Under the pieces are notes generated by a model, which ran no database searches, was not told where the DNA came from, and saw only the letters and a list, made by a program, of their open reading frames with translations. Shown here piece by piece: positions 40,903-49,226 of a stretch of DNA of 64,000 bases. The position numbers and the translations under genes were made by a program. The DNA is from Halomarina ordinaria (GTDB taxonomy: Archaea > Halobacteriota > Halobacteria > Halobacteriales > Haloarculaceae): the NCBI RefSeq assembly GCF_030553305.1, contig NZ_JARRAH010000001.1, positions 2,108,001 to 2,172,000 of the forward strand, read 5' to 3'. The first letter of the stretch is position 1. The number at the start of each line of letters is the position of its first letter.

Positions 40903-41709
40903 ATGAGTGACGACTCGTCGCTCGGCGACCTCGTAGCCTCGGGGCTGAACGACGCCATCGCGAGCGACGAGGTGGCCGAGGAGGTCGGCCGACAGCTCGG
41001 CGCGCGCGTGGGACGGGAACTGGGTCGACAGATCGGCGCGGCCATCGAGGCGGCGGTCGTCGAGGGTATCCAGGAGGGCAAGTCCATCCGGGAGATACTC
41101 GCCGACGCGAAGGACCGCCTCGTCGAGAGCGTCCGCGAGGTGCTGACCGACCGCGAACTCGTCGAGTCGCTCTCGGAGGCGGTCGGCGACATCGCGTCCG
41201 AGGAGGCGGCCAGACAGCTCAAGAGCGCGGCGCAGTCGAAGGCCGAGGAGACCGCCGGGGAAGTCGAGGAGGCCGCCTCCGACGCGGCCGACCAGGCGAC
41301 TTCAACCGCCGAAGAGGCGGACGGGGCGGTCGCCGAAGCGGCAGAGAAGGTGACCGCCGCCCTTTCGGAGAGCGAAGAGACGGCCGAGGAAAGTGCGGAG
41401 GAGGCCGAAGCAGCGGCCGAAGAGACTGCTGAAGGAACCGATGAGGCCGAAGAGGGAGCGGAGGAAGCGGCCGGGGAGGCCGAAGAAGCAGCCGAGGACG
41501 CCGAATCCGAGGCGTCGTCGCTCCTCCCCGACGACGCTGCCTCGCTGCGCGAGGAGACGTTCCGCGAACTGCTCGACGTGATGTCGTACCGCGAACTCCA
41601 GTCTATCGCCAAGGAGGTCGACGTGAAGGCGAACCTCAGCCGCGAGGAGATGACGGACGAAATCGTCGAGCAGTTTACGAACGCTGAGGACGAAGCCTCC
41701 GAGGAATGA
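40903..41709 (+). CDS. Ala/Glu-rich coiled-coil protein with Rho-N/SAP-like end (operon gene 3)
   Basis: The 268-residue protein has an N-terminal helical part with glycine-zipper spacing (LGARVGRELGRQIGAAIEAA), then SIREILADAKDRLVESVREVL. A long Ala-Glu low-complexity helical region spans about residues 105-205. The last 50 residues (FRELLDVMSYRELQSIAKEV, then DVKANLSREEMTDEIVEQF) resemble a Rho N-terminal or SAP-type helix-extended-loop-helix, a module that often contacts nucleic acid. The middle resembles phasin-like or apolipoprotein-like amphipathic helices. Assignment beyond this would be guesswork. Confidence 0.75.
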   Translation: MSDDSSLGDLVASGLNDAIASDEVAEEVGRQLGARVGRELGRQIGAAIEAAVVEGIQEGKSIREILADAKDRLVESVREVLTDRELVESLSEAVGDIASEEAARQLKSAAQSKAEETAGEVEEAASDAADQATSTAEEADGAVAEAAEKVTAALSESEETAEESAEEAEAAAEETAEGTDEAEEGAEEAAGEAEEAAEDAESEASSLLPDDAASLREETFRELLDVMSYRELQSIAKEVDVKANLSREEMTDEIVEQFTNAEDEASEE

Positions 41710-42371
41710 GCGACTCACTGGCCGACCGCGTCGAGGGGGTGCTCGCGGATGCGGGGACCCTCTTCGGCGACGAAGACGGGGAAGAGAGCGGGGGCGACGC
41801 GAGCGACGCGCTCCGCGAGACGGCCGAGGAGGCCGCCGCGGTCGTCGAGGAGGCCGACTCGGTGGCGCTCCTCGAGGCCGTCGGCGTGACGGGTCCCGAC
41901 GGCGAGGCCGACTACGGGTCCATCCCCGAGGCGCTCGCCGAGGGCGACGAGGGCCGCGTCCTCGACCTCGAACGACTGCTGAAGCTCTCGAAGCTCTCGC
42001 GCTCGTGGGACGACGACGAGGCCGCCTCCGGTCTCCGCGAGGAACTCACCGACCTCTTCGCCGACGGCGAAGCGACGGAGGAGGAGGAGTCGACGCCGGA
42101 CGACGCATCCGACGGTACCGACGAGGACGCGGAGAGCGAGGCGGGAGCGGAGTCCTCGCCGCTCGACTCCCTCCGGAACGCGGTCGACCAGACGAGCGCC
42201 CTGCTCGACGACATCGGTGACGACGAGGACGAAGCCGAGGACGCGGAGGAGGACGACGCGGAGGACGAGGACAAAGAGGCGCCGCCGCGGTTCACTTCGA
42301 GCCTCTCCACGATGCCGTCCCAGGACTCCCGCTCGGACATGCACTCGACGATGCCCAGGCGACGCACGTAG
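41706..42371 (+). CDS. Acidic protein of unknown function (operon gene 4)
   Basis: The 221-residue protein has a first half with SLADRVEGVLADAGTLFGDE, and then VALLEAVGVTGPDGEADYGSIPEALAEGDEGRVLDLERLLKLSKL, which looks like a small folded helical domain. The second half is highly acidic, with a helix SSPLDSLRNAVDQTSALLDDI. The extreme C-terminus is suddenly basic and Ser/Met-rich, with STMP present twice (LSTMPSQDSRSDMHSTMPRRR). The ATG overlaps the stop of gene 3. No function is recognised. Confidence 0.72.
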   Translation: MSDSLADRVEGVLADAGTLFGDEDGEESGGDASDALRETAEEAAAVVEEADSVALLEAVGVTGPDGEADYGSIPEALAEGDEGRVLDLERLLKLSKLSRSWDDDEAASGLREELTDLFADGEATEEEESTPDDASDGTDEDAESEAGAESSPLDSLRNAVDQTSALLDDIGDDEDEAEDAEEDDAEDEDKEAPPRFTSSLSTMPSQDSRSDMHSTMPRRRT

Positions 42372-42377
42372 CCCTTT

Positions 42378-43016
42378 TCACCCGAACATCCGTTCCGCCA
42401 GCGTCCGTTCCGCCCGCCGGAGTCGCTCGAGGAACGCGGACTTGCTGATACCCAGCGCCCCGGCGACGGCGGCCGCGTCCGTCCGTCGCGGGACGTCGAA
42501 GTACCCCATCTCGAACGCCGTCCGGAGGGCCGCCTCCTGCCGTTCGGTGAGGTCCCAGCGCGTGGCGACCGGGTGGTCGTCGTCATCGCCGAGGGGGTAG
42601 ACGCGCTGGAGGCTCACACCGACCGTCTCGCCCGCGCGGTCCATCACCCCCTCCAGCACGTCGTGGCCGACCACCGCCCCCCGGATACGCGCGTCGCCGG
42701 CGCGGTAGGTGAGCGACTCGACGACGAGGCCGACGCTGACGAGTTCGTGGACGACGCAGGGGTGTTTCGACAGACAGCGGTAGTTGTCCCGACCGTCGAC
42801 GCGCGAGCGGTGGAGGTAGCGGATGCGGTCGTCGTCGTCGAGGGCGTCCGCGAGTCGGTCGTCGGCCGGCGCCGAGAACTGGAGGAGCGCGTAGCCGTCG
42901 GCGCGCAACTGCGGCGGCCGCGCGTCGACGACGACCGGCACCTCGCGGGTGGCCGTCGCCAGCGGACAGTCGTCGCCGCGCACCCCCACCTCGACGACGA
43001 GGCACTCCGGAATCAC
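42378..43016 (-). CDS. Bat-like HTH regulator, divergent from paaA
   Basis: The 212-residue protein begins VIPECLVVEVGVRGDDCPLA, the typical N-terminus of this haloarchaeal regulator group, with DCPLATATREV. It ends with HTH_10 (LTERQEAALRTAFEMGYFDV to LGISKSAFLERLRRAERTL). I take the GTG at 43016: it matches the family and lies 26 nt after a TATA element. An ATG at 43040 would overlap that element. The position divergent from paaA makes it a likely regulator of phenylacetate catabolism, by inference from context. Confidence 0.83.
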   Translation of the reverse strand: MIPECLVVEVGVRGDDCPLATATREVPVVVDARPPQLRADGYALLQFSAPADDRLADALDDDDRIRYLHRSRVDGRDNYRCLSKHPCVVHELVSVGLVVESLTYRAGDARIRGAVVGHDVLEGVMDRAGETVGVSLQRVYPLGDDDDHPVATRWDLTERQEAALRTAFEMGYFDVPRRTDAAAVAGALGISKSAFLERLRRAERTLAERMFG

Positions 43017-43035
43017 GTGACGAGTTAGCACGACG

Positions 43036-43047
43036 TACATATAAAGG
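43036..43047. promoter_or_regulatory. Shared bidirectional TATA element, regulator/paaA
   Basis: TACATATAAAGG is the only TATA-like sequence between the two genes. Read to the right it is about 29 nt before the paaA ATG at 43072. Read to the left (CCTTTATATGTA) it is about 26 nt before the regulator GTG at 43016. It could thus drive two divergent leaderless transcripts. Confidence 0.5.
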
Positions 43048-43071
43048 CCGTGTATGGACGGGCCAACCGGT

Positions 43072-44037
43072 ATGCCAATCCGTTACAGATTATCCGGTAT
43101 GGACATCGAGGAGGTCAAGCGCCGGGCCGGGCCGCGTGAGTTCGGCCCGCAGGACGACATGCCGGAGGAGTACCGGAAGGCGGCCACCCGGATGATACAG
43201 TTCCACGCGAACTCGGAGATAATGGGGGCGTACATCGAGCGCCCGTTCATCCGCCAGTCGCCGAGTCTCGAACGCAAACTCGCCGTCAGCGCGCAGGTGC
43301 AGGACGAGATCGGCCACGGGCAGTTGCTCTACCGCGCCGCCGAGAACCTGGGTATCAAGACGCGCGAGCAGATGCTCGACGAACTGGCCAACGGCGAGGG
43401 GAAGTTCCTCAACTGCTTCCACTACCCCCTCGCCGACTGGTACGAACTGCCGATGATCATGTTCTTCGTCGACGGGGCGGCGATGCGCCGGCAGGCGACG
43501 CTGAAGCGCACCTCGTGGGAACCCTACGCGCACGCCATCGACAAGATCTGCTTCGAGGAGGGCTTCCACATCAAACACGGCGAGGACATCCTGAAGGAAC
43601 TCGCCGCCGGGTCCCGGCGCGACCGCCAGCGCCTCCAGGAGGCGTTCGACCTGTGGTGGCCCCGCATCCTGCAGTTCTTCGGTCCCACGAACGACCGTTC
43701 GACGCACAGCGACTTCTCCAGCGCGGTGGGCCTGAAGACGATGGGGAACGACGAACTCCGGACGGCGTTCCTCAACGTCTACCTCCCGAAGGCCGAAAAG
43801 TACGGCCTCGAGGTCCCCGACACGCCGCGCATCTGGTACGACGACTACGAGGAGCGCTACCGCGTCGCCGAGGACGAACTCGACTGGGAGGAGTTCGGCC
43901 TCATCGCCCGCAACGAGTACCCGCAGGGGGCGGGCCAGATAGCCAAGCGCCACCGGACCCAGGAGGCCGTCGAGTGGGTCCGCGAGTCGCTCGAGACGCC
44001 CGGGGCGCCGGGGGTGACCGGCGCGGCGGCCGACTGA
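43072..44037 (+). CDS. paaA: Phenylacetyl-CoA 1,2-epoxidase catalytic subunit PaaA
   Basis: PaaA carries the di-iron centre that epoxidises the aromatic ring of phenylacetyl-CoA. The 321-residue protein has the four-helix-bundle ligand motifs VQDEIGHGQLLYRAAENLG and CFEEGFHIKHGEDIL (Glu-x-x-His pairs). It also has the family signatures RAGPREFGPQDDMPEEYRKAA and FLNCFHYPLADWYE. The ATG at 43072 follows the TATA element by 29 nt; the family-like N-terminus MDIEEVKRR begins at 43099, so that is an alternative start. It heads the paaABCD operon. Confidence 0.94.
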   Translation: MPIRYRLSGMDIEEVKRRAGPREFGPQDDMPEEYRKAATRMIQFHANSEIMGAYIERPFIRQSPSLERKLAVSAQVQDEIGHGQLLYRAAENLGIKTREQMLDELANGEGKFLNCFHYPLADWYELPMIMFFVDGAAMRRQATLKRTSWEPYAHAIDKICFEEGFHIKHGEDILKELAAGSRRDRQRLQEAFDLWWPRILQFFGPTNDRSTHSDFSSAVGLKTMGNDELRTAFLNVYLPKAEKYGLEVPDTPRIWYDDYEERYRVAEDELDWEEFGLIARNEYPQGAGQIAKRHRTQEAVEWVRESLETPGAPGVTGAAAD

Positions 44038-44039
44038 CC

Positions 44040-44357
44040 ATGATCTGGGAAGTGTTCAGACAGGAGAAGAAGAAGGACTACCACGTCCACGTGGGCAACG
44101 TCCACGCCCCCGACCGCGAGATGGCGCTCACCTTCGCGCAGGTGATGCACGCCCGGCGCAAGCCGGCCAACTCGCTGTGGGTCGTCCCCAAGGACGAGAT
44201 AGCCGAGGTGGACGCGAGCGAGACGGCCTTCGGCGGGACGACGGACAAGAGCTACCGGTGGGCACCGACGTTCGCCACCGACGAGACGTTCGCGTCGGAG
44301 ATAGAGGCCTCCCAGCGCGAGCAGGAGGCGGCGAGCGAGGCCCGGGGTGAGCGATGA
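44040..44357 (+). CDS. paaB: Phenylacetyl-CoA epoxidase subunit PaaB
   Basis: PaaB is the small bridging subunit of the epoxidase complex. The 105-residue protein reads MIWEVFRQEKKKDYHVHVGN, then VHAPDREMALTFAQVMHARRKPANSLWVVPKDEI, the family core. The C-terminal 25 residues are a haloarchaeal acidic tail. It starts two bases after paaA ends and overlaps paaC by four bases. Confidence 0.94.
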   Translation: MIWEVFRQEKKKDYHVHVGNVHAPDREMALTFAQVMHARRKPANSLWVVPKDEIAEVDASETAFGGTTDKSYRWAPTFATDETFASEIEASQREQEAASEARGER

Positions 44358-45196
44358 GCGCAGCGACGCTCCCCGGGCCCAACGAACTCGACGACCGCGA
44401 GCGGGCGGCCGTCGAGGCGCTCCTGCGCGCGCTCGCGGACGACGAGTACGTCGCCGCCGAGCGCTACATCGACTGGCAGGTCCGCGGCCCCACGCTGGAG
44501 GCCGACATCTCCATCGCCAACATCGCACAGGACGAACTCGGTCACGCCCGTCTCTGGTACGACCTGCTTCAGGACTTCGGTTACCGCGAGCAGGACCTCA
44601 TCTGGGAACGCGCGCCCGACGACTTCCGTCACGCGACGCTGCTCGAACTCCCCTTCGAGCGCGGCGACTGGGCCGACTGCGTCCTCCGGTCGTACTTCCA
44701 CGACGTGGCCGAACACCTCCGACTGGAGGCGCTCGCGGGCAGTTCCTACCCGCGCATCGCCGACCGCGTCGCCAAGGTGCAGGCCGAGGAGTCCTACCAC
44801 CGCGAGCACGCCCAGAACTGGCTCGAACGCCTCTGCGACGACGACCCGGGCCGCGAGCGCGTCCAGGCGGCGCTCGACCGCCTGTTCCCCTACGCGCTGA
44901 CGCTGTTCGAGCCCACCGAACAGGAGGACGCCATCGTCGACCTGGGCGTCCGGACCGAGTCCATCGAGACGCTCCGGGAGGACTGGCTGGCCATCGTCGT
45001 CCCGTTCCTCGAGTCGCTCGGCCTGCGCGTCACCGACGGCGAGGTGAACCTCGCCGCGCTGGTGCCCGAGGCCCACGGGCGCGACGGCACGCACACCGAC
45101 CACTGGCAGCGCCTCTACAACGAGATGACCTACACCTACGAGCAACTCGGCCGGCGCGAGCCCCGGCGCATCATGCGGGACCCCGACGATGAGTGA
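44354..45196 (+). CDS. paaC: Phenylacetyl-CoA epoxidase structural subunit PaaC
   Basis: PaaC is a ferritin-like partner of PaaA, structural rather than catalytic in the studied bacterial complex. The 280-residue protein has IANIAQDELGHARLWYDLLQ, FERGDWADCVLRSYFHDVAEHL and QAEESYHREHAQNWLERL. The glutamate and histidine positions of the metal site are largely retained. It overlaps both neighbours (4 bases with paaB, 8 with paaD), showing tight operon packing. Confidence 0.94.
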   Translation: MSAATLPGPNELDDRERAAVEALLRALADDEYVAAERYIDWQVRGPTLEADISIANIAQDELGHARLWYDLLQDFGYREQDLIWERAPDDFRHATLLELPFERGDWADCVLRSYFHDVAEHLRLEALAGSSYPRIADRVAKVQAEESYHREHAQNWLERLCDDDPGRERVQAALDRLFPYALTLFEPTEQEDAIVDLGVRTESIETLREDWLAIVVPFLESLGLRVTDGEVNLAALVPEAHGRDGTHTDHWQRLYNEMTYTYEQLGRREPRRIMRDPDDE

Positions 45197-45650
45197 CGAC
45201 GAGTTCGCTCCCGACCCGAACGACGACGTCAGGGTCGACGACCCGACGGAGTCGCGCGCGTGCGCGTACACCAGCTACGACCGCGGGCAGGCCCACGAGG
45301 CGTTCCCCCGGACGGGCACGGGGACGACGGGCCTCGAACGCGCGGTCTGGGACGCGCTCTACGACGTCGAGGACCCCGAGATGCCCGTCAGCGTCGTCGA
45401 CCTCGGTCTCGTCTACGGCGTCGCGCTCGACGACCGCGAGGACGGCGCGCACGTCGTCGTGGACTTCACGCTGACGTACACCGGCTGTCCGGCCCGCGAG
45501 ATGCTGCTCTCGGACGTCGAGGAGGCGGCCGCCTCGCCCGAGGGCGTCGCGAGCGCCGAGGTGCGCCTCGTCTGGTCGCCGCCGTGGTCCGTCGAGATGG
45601 TCACCGAGGCGGGGCGCGAGGACCTCCGCGAGTTCGGGGTGAGCGTATGA
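45189..45650 (+). CDS. paaD: PaaD-like MIP18-family protein
   Basis: PaaD is thought to mature or insert iron into the epoxidase. The 153-residue protein contains the MIP18 (DUF59) domain: VWDALYDVEDPEMPVSVVDLGLVYGVAL, the cysteine in TYTGCPAREML, and LVWSPPWSVEMVTEAGRE. In most bacteria PaaD continues with a C-terminal zinc ribbon. Here the frame ends, and the ribbon is a separate overlapping gene. It begins inside the end of paaC. Confidence 0.9.
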   Translation: MSDDEFAPDPNDDVRVDDPTESRACAYTSYDRGQAHEAFPRTGTGTTGLERAVWDALYDVEDPEMPVSVVDLGLVYGVALDDREDGAHVVVDFTLTYTGCPAREMLLSDVEEAAASPEGVASAEVRLVWSPPWSVEMVTEAGREDLREFGVSV

Positions 45651-45814
45651 GGGGCCTCGACCCGAGCGTGGCCGCCGGTGGCGAGGGCGCGCCCGCGCGC
45701 TGTCCGTACTGCGGGGGGACGAACACCGAGCGCGAGCACCCGAAGGGACCGTCGCTCTGCCGGTCGATTCACTTCTGTGCGGACTGCGAGGAACCGTTCG
45801 AGGCGATGGGCTGA
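45647..45814 (+). CDS. Stand-alone zinc-ribbon part of PaaD
   Basis: The 55-residue protein ends CPYCGGTNTEREHPKGPSLC, then RSIHFCADCEEPFEAMG. This matches the zinc-ribbon tail of bacterial PaaD proteins (CPxCG...CxxCxEPFD). Its ATG overlaps the paaD stop as ATGA, so the two halves are made side by side. Metal binding by four cysteines is expected. It is the last gene of the paa run. Confidence 0.82.
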   Translation: MRGLDPSVAAGGEGAPARCPYCGGTNTEREHPKGPSLCRSIHFCADCEEPFEAMG

Positions 45815-45853
45815 CGGGTAGGCGTTAAGCCGCCACCCGTGGTACCACGGGAC

Positions 45854-46333
45854 ATGAACGTCAGGGAAGCGACGCTCGCCGACGTCCCGGCGCTCAGACG
45901 TATCGCCCGCGCGTCCTGGGAGCGCGACGAGGTGCTCACCCGCGAGACGGCCACCGAGACGGTCGAGGAGTGGTACGACGAGTCGCGACTCGCCGCCGAC
46001 GTCGAGAGTCCCGGCGTGCTCGTGCTGGCCGCCGCGATGCGCGACGCGGTCATCGGCTTCGCCCACGCCGTCGTCCACGGCGACACGGGGACCGTCCTGC
46101 GCCTCTACGTGGAACCGGACCGCCGCCGGACCGGCGTCGGGACCCAGTTGCTCGAAGCGACGTGCGAGGAACTCGCTGCACGGGGGGTCGAGCGCGTCCA
46201 GGCGATGACGCTCGCGGCGAACGACCCCGGAACGGCGTTCTACGAGGCCAACGGCTTCGAGCGGACGAGCAAGGGGACGACGACCATCGGCGGGGAGTCG
46301 TACCCCGAACACGTCTACACCCGTCCCGTTTGA
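45854..46333 (+). CDS. GNAT-family N-acetyltransferase
   Basis: The 159-residue protein has the GNAT core: VREATLADVPALRRIARASW, VLRLYVEPDRRRTGVGTQLLEATCEEL with the acetyl-CoA loop RRRTGVGTQLL, and AANDPGTAFYEANGFERT. Substrate unknown. A GGCGTTAAGCC element lies 27 nt before the ATG, so it is transcribed separately from the paa genes. Confidence 0.88.
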   Translation: MNVREATLADVPALRRIARASWERDEVLTRETATETVEEWYDESRLAADVESPGVLVLAAAMRDAVIGFAHAVVHGDTGTVLRLYVEPDRRRTGVGTQLLEATCEELAARGVERVQAMTLAANDPGTAFYEANGFERTSKGTTTIGGESYPEHVYTRPV

Positions 46334-46411
46334 GTATTTAAAAGAAGACGAAACCGACGATATCGGCCGTCTCTCGGGGGGACTGTGTGCCGGTTTCGCA
46401 TATCACTCCGA

Positions 46412-46425
46412 CGCTTTTATATAGA
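46412..46425 (+). promoter_or_regulatory. TATA element of the thermosome gene
   Basis: CGCTTTTATATAGA is a strong TATA form centred about 31 nt before the ATG at 46451. Haloarchaeal thermosome genes are heat-shock induced, and a strong core promoter here fits that expectation. Confidence 0.6.
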
Positions 46426-46450
46426 ATCACATTCAATCATTCGGCTGACT

Positions 46451-48130
46451 ATGTCCCAACACATGGGCAACCAGCCCCTCATCGTACTCTCGGAGGAGAG
46501 CCAGCGCACCTCCGGGCGCGACGCGCAGTCGATGAACATCACGGCGGGGAAGGCCGTGGCCGAGGCGGTACGGACGACTCTCGGCCCGAAAGGGATGGAC
46601 AAGATGCTCGTCGACTCGACGGGCAACGTCGTCGTCACGAACGACGGCGTCACCATCCTCGACGAGATGGACATCGAGCACCCCGCCGCGAACATGATAG
46701 TGGAGGTCGCCCAGACGCAGGAGGACGAGGTGGGTGACGGGACCACCACCGCCGTCGTCATCTCGGGCGAACTCCTCGCGAAGGCCGAGGACCTCCTCGA
46801 ACAGGACATCCACGCCACCATCCTCGCGCAGGGGTACCGACAGGCCGCCGCGAAGGCCAAGGAACTCCTCGAGGAGATGGCCATCGAGGTCGACGAGGAC
46901 GACACCGAACTGCTCGAGCAGATCGCCTCGACCGCGATGACCGGCAAGGGCGCCGAGTCCGCGAAGGACCACCTCGCGGCGCTCGTCGTCGACGCCGTCC
47001 GGGCCATCGCCGACGAGGAAGGCATCGACACGGAGAACGTGAAGGTCGAGAAGGTCGTCGGCGGCTCCATCGACGAGTCCGAACTCATCGAGGGCGTCAT
47101 CATCGACAAGGAGCGCGTCCACGACAACATGCCGTACTTCAAGGAGGACGCCAACATCGCGCTCCTCGACTCGGCCATCGAGGTCAAGGAGACGGAAATC
47201 GACGCCGAGGTCAACGTCACCGACCCCGACCAGCTCCAGCAGTTCCTCGACCAGGAGGAGAAACAGCTGAAGGAGATGGTCGACCAGCTCGTCGAGGTCG
47301 GCGCCGACGTCGTCTTCTGCCAGAAGGGCATCGACGACATGGCCCAGCACTACCTGGCCCAGGAGGGCATCATCGCCGTCCGCCGCGCGAAGAAGTCCGA
47401 CATGAAGCGCCTCGCGCGCGCCACGGGCGGCCGCGTCGTCTCCAACCTCGACGACATCGAGGCCGACGACCTCGGCTTCGCCGGCAGCGTCGCCGAGAAG
47501 GACATCGGCGGCGACGAGCGCATCTTCGTCGAGGACGTCGAGGAGGCGAAGTCCGTCACGCTCGTCCTCCGCGGCGGCACGGAGCACGTCGTCGACGAGG
47601 TCGAGCGCGCCATCGACGACTCGCTCGGCGTCGTCCGCGTCACGCTCGAGGACGGGAAGGTGCTGCCCGGCGGCGGCGCCCCCGAGACGGAACTCGCGCT
47701 CGAACTGCGCGACTACGCCGACTCCGTCGGCGGCCGCGAGCAGCTCGCCATCGAGTCGTTCGCCGACGCCATCGACGTCGTCCCGCGCATGCTCGCGGAG
47801 AACGCCGGCCTCGACCCCATCGACTCGCTGGTCGACCTCCGCTCGAAGCACTCGGGCGGCGAGGGCACCTCCGGCCTCGACGCCTACACCGGCGAGGTCA
47901 TCGACATGGAGGCCGAGGGCGTCGTCGAACCCCTCCGCGTCAAGACCCAGGCCATCGAGAGCGCGACGGAGGCGGCCGTCATGATCCTCCGCATCGACGA
48001 CGTCATCGCCGCGGGCGACCTGAAGGGCGGCGGCAGCGACGACGACGACGAGGACATGGACATGCCGGGCGGCGGCATGGGCGGTATGGGCGGCATGGGC
48101 GGTATGGGCGGCATGGGCGGCGCGATGTGA
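46451..48130 (+). CDS. Thermosome subunit (group II chaperonin)
   Basis: This is an ATP-driven folding chamber subunit that forms double eight-membered rings. The 559-residue protein has [32 protein letters not shown], the GDGTT nucleotide motif in [14 protein letters not shown], and [14 protein letters not shown]. It ends with a Gly-Gly-Met repeat tail ([15 protein letters not shown]). It is of the cct1/thsA kind; haloarchaea usually have two or three paralogues. The gene is monocistronic, followed by a T-tract. Confidence 0.96.
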   Translation: MSQHMGNQPLIVLSEESQRTSGRDAQSMNITAGKAVAEAVRTTLGPKGMDKMLVDSTGNVVVTNDGVTILDEMDIEHPAANMIVEVAQTQEDEVGDGTTTAVVISGELLAKAEDLLEQDIHATILAQGYRQAAAKAKELLEEMAIEVDEDDTELLEQIASTAMTGKGAESAKDHLAALVVDAVRAIADEEGIDTENVKVEKVVGGSIDESELIEGVIIDKERVHDNMPYFKEDANIALLDSAIEVKETEIDAEVNVTDPDQLQQFLDQEEKQLKEMVDQLVEVGADVVFCQKGIDDMAQHYLAQEGIIAVRRAKKSDMKRLARATGGRVVSNLDDIEADDLGFAGSVAEKDIGGDERIFVEDVEEAKSVTLVLRGGTEHVVDEVERAIDDSLGVVRVTLEDGKVLPGGGAPETELALELRDYADSVGGREQLAIESFADAIDVVPRMLAENAGLDPIDSLVDLRSKHSGGEGTSGLDAYTGEVIDMEAEGVVEPLRVKTQAIESATEAAVMILRIDDVIAAGDLKGGGSDDDDEDMDMPGGGMGGMGGMGGMGGMGGAM

Positions 48131-48203
48131 GCGCCGAACAGGCACCCACTACGTCCCCCTGACCCCACACGTCACTCGCACCGCGCTTCGACCACTTCTC
48201 CGA

Positions 48204-48208
48204 TTTTT
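48204..48208 (+). terminator. T-tract downstream of the thermosome gene
   Basis: A run of five T in CGATTTTTCG, about 75 bases after the stop and in otherwise GC-rich DNA, is a plausible archaeal termination signal. This is weak evidence. Confidence 0.25.
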
Positions 48209-48282
48209 CGCCTCGACGAGCCGCGGCGCCTGCCGACTCGTCGCGTTTTATTGTGCCGGGTGCGCTACTCTCGACGACTGAG

Positions 48283-49212
48283 ATGGTCACGAGTATCGCC
48301 GTGGACGTCGTCCTCGTCGTCGTCGGTGTCGTCGGGTTGTGGCTCGGCGCGCGCCTGTTCGTCGACGGCGCCGCGGTGTTCGCGCGCCGCGCCGGCCTCT
48401 CGGACCTCGTCATCGGTCTCACGGTGGTCTCGGCCGGCACCTCCCTGCCCGAGGCGACGGTCTCGGTCGAGGCGGCGCTGGTCGGCAGCCCCGACATCGC
48501 CGTCGGCAACGTCGTCGGCTCGAACCTGTTCAACATCGGGTTCGTCCTCGGCCTCGTCGCCCTCCTCGGGGGCGTCGGTGCCTCCCGCGCGCTCGTCCGA
48601 CGCGACGGGGGCGTCCTCGTCGGGTCGGCGCTCCTCGTCCTCGCGTTCCTCCTCGACCTCCGCGTCTCCCGCGTCGAGGGCCTCCTGTTGCTCCTCGGGT
48701 TCGCCGCCTACCTCGCCCTCCTCCTGCGGAGCGACGACGCCCCGACGGAGGCCGTTCCCGCCACCTCGTCGTCGGTCCCGCGGACCGTCGGTGCGCTGGT
48801 CGCCGGTCTCGTCCTCGTCGTCGTCGGGGCCAGCGTCCTCGTCGCGTCGGCGAGCGACCTCGCGCGCCTCGCCGGCCTCTCTGAGTGGCTCATCGGCGTG
48901 ACCGTCGTCGCGGTCGGGACCTCCTCGCCGGAGATAGCCGCGAGCGTGGCCGCCGCCCGCCGGGGACTGGGCGGTATCGCGGCGGGCAACCTCGTCGGCA
49001 GCAACGTGTTCAACGCGCTCGGCATCCTCGGCCTCACGGCGGCCGTCCACCCCGTCGACGTCTCCCCGGCGGCGCTCCCGGACGCGACGTGGCTGGTTGG
49101 ACTCTCCGTGGTCGTCGTCGTCCTGTTCGCGTCCGGCCGGCGCCTCTCGCGGCCCGAAGGCGTGCTGTTGCTGGCCGCGACGCTCGTCAGGTGGGTCCTC
49201 GACGCGCTGTAA
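48283..49212 (+). CDS. Calcium/sodium antiporter (CaCA family)
   Basis: The 309-residue membrane protein has two inverted halves, each with the alpha-repeat that forms the ion site. The first is VIGLTVVSAGTSLPEATVSV with GNVVGSNLFNIGFVLG. The second is LIGVTVVAVGTSSPEIAASV with GNLVGSNVFNALGILG. The conserved Glu residues in both TSxPE motifs coordinate cations. It exchanges Na+ for Ca2+ or another cation. The ATG at 48283 is taken; a GTG at 48253 would overlap the likely TATA element. Confidence 0.92.
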   Translation: MVTSIAVDVVLVVVGVVGLWLGARLFVDGAAVFARRAGLSDLVIGLTVVSAGTSLPEATVSVEAALVGSPDIAVGNVVGSNLFNIGFVLGLVALLGGVGASRALVRRDGGVLVGSALLVLAFLLDLRVSRVEGLLLLLGFAAYLALLLRSDDAPTEAVPATSSSVPRTVGALVAGLVLVVVGASVLVASASDLARLAGLSEWLIGVTVVAVGTSSPEIAASVAAARRGLGGIAAGNLVGSNVFNALGILGLTAAVHPVDVSPAALPDATWLVGLSVVVVVLFASGRRLSRPEGVLLLAATLVRWVLDAL

Positions 49213-49226
49213 GAGGGGGTGGTCGC

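Noticed and set aside
40088-42371. Gas-vesicle gene cluster
   Set aside because: None of the four proteins shows the GvpA core or other Gvp signatures. Only the acidic and Ala-rich texture is similar.
43054-43071. Upstream ATG of paaA at 43054
   Set aside because: It is only about 12 bases from the TATA element, too close for a transcript that includes it. The added residues are not family-like.
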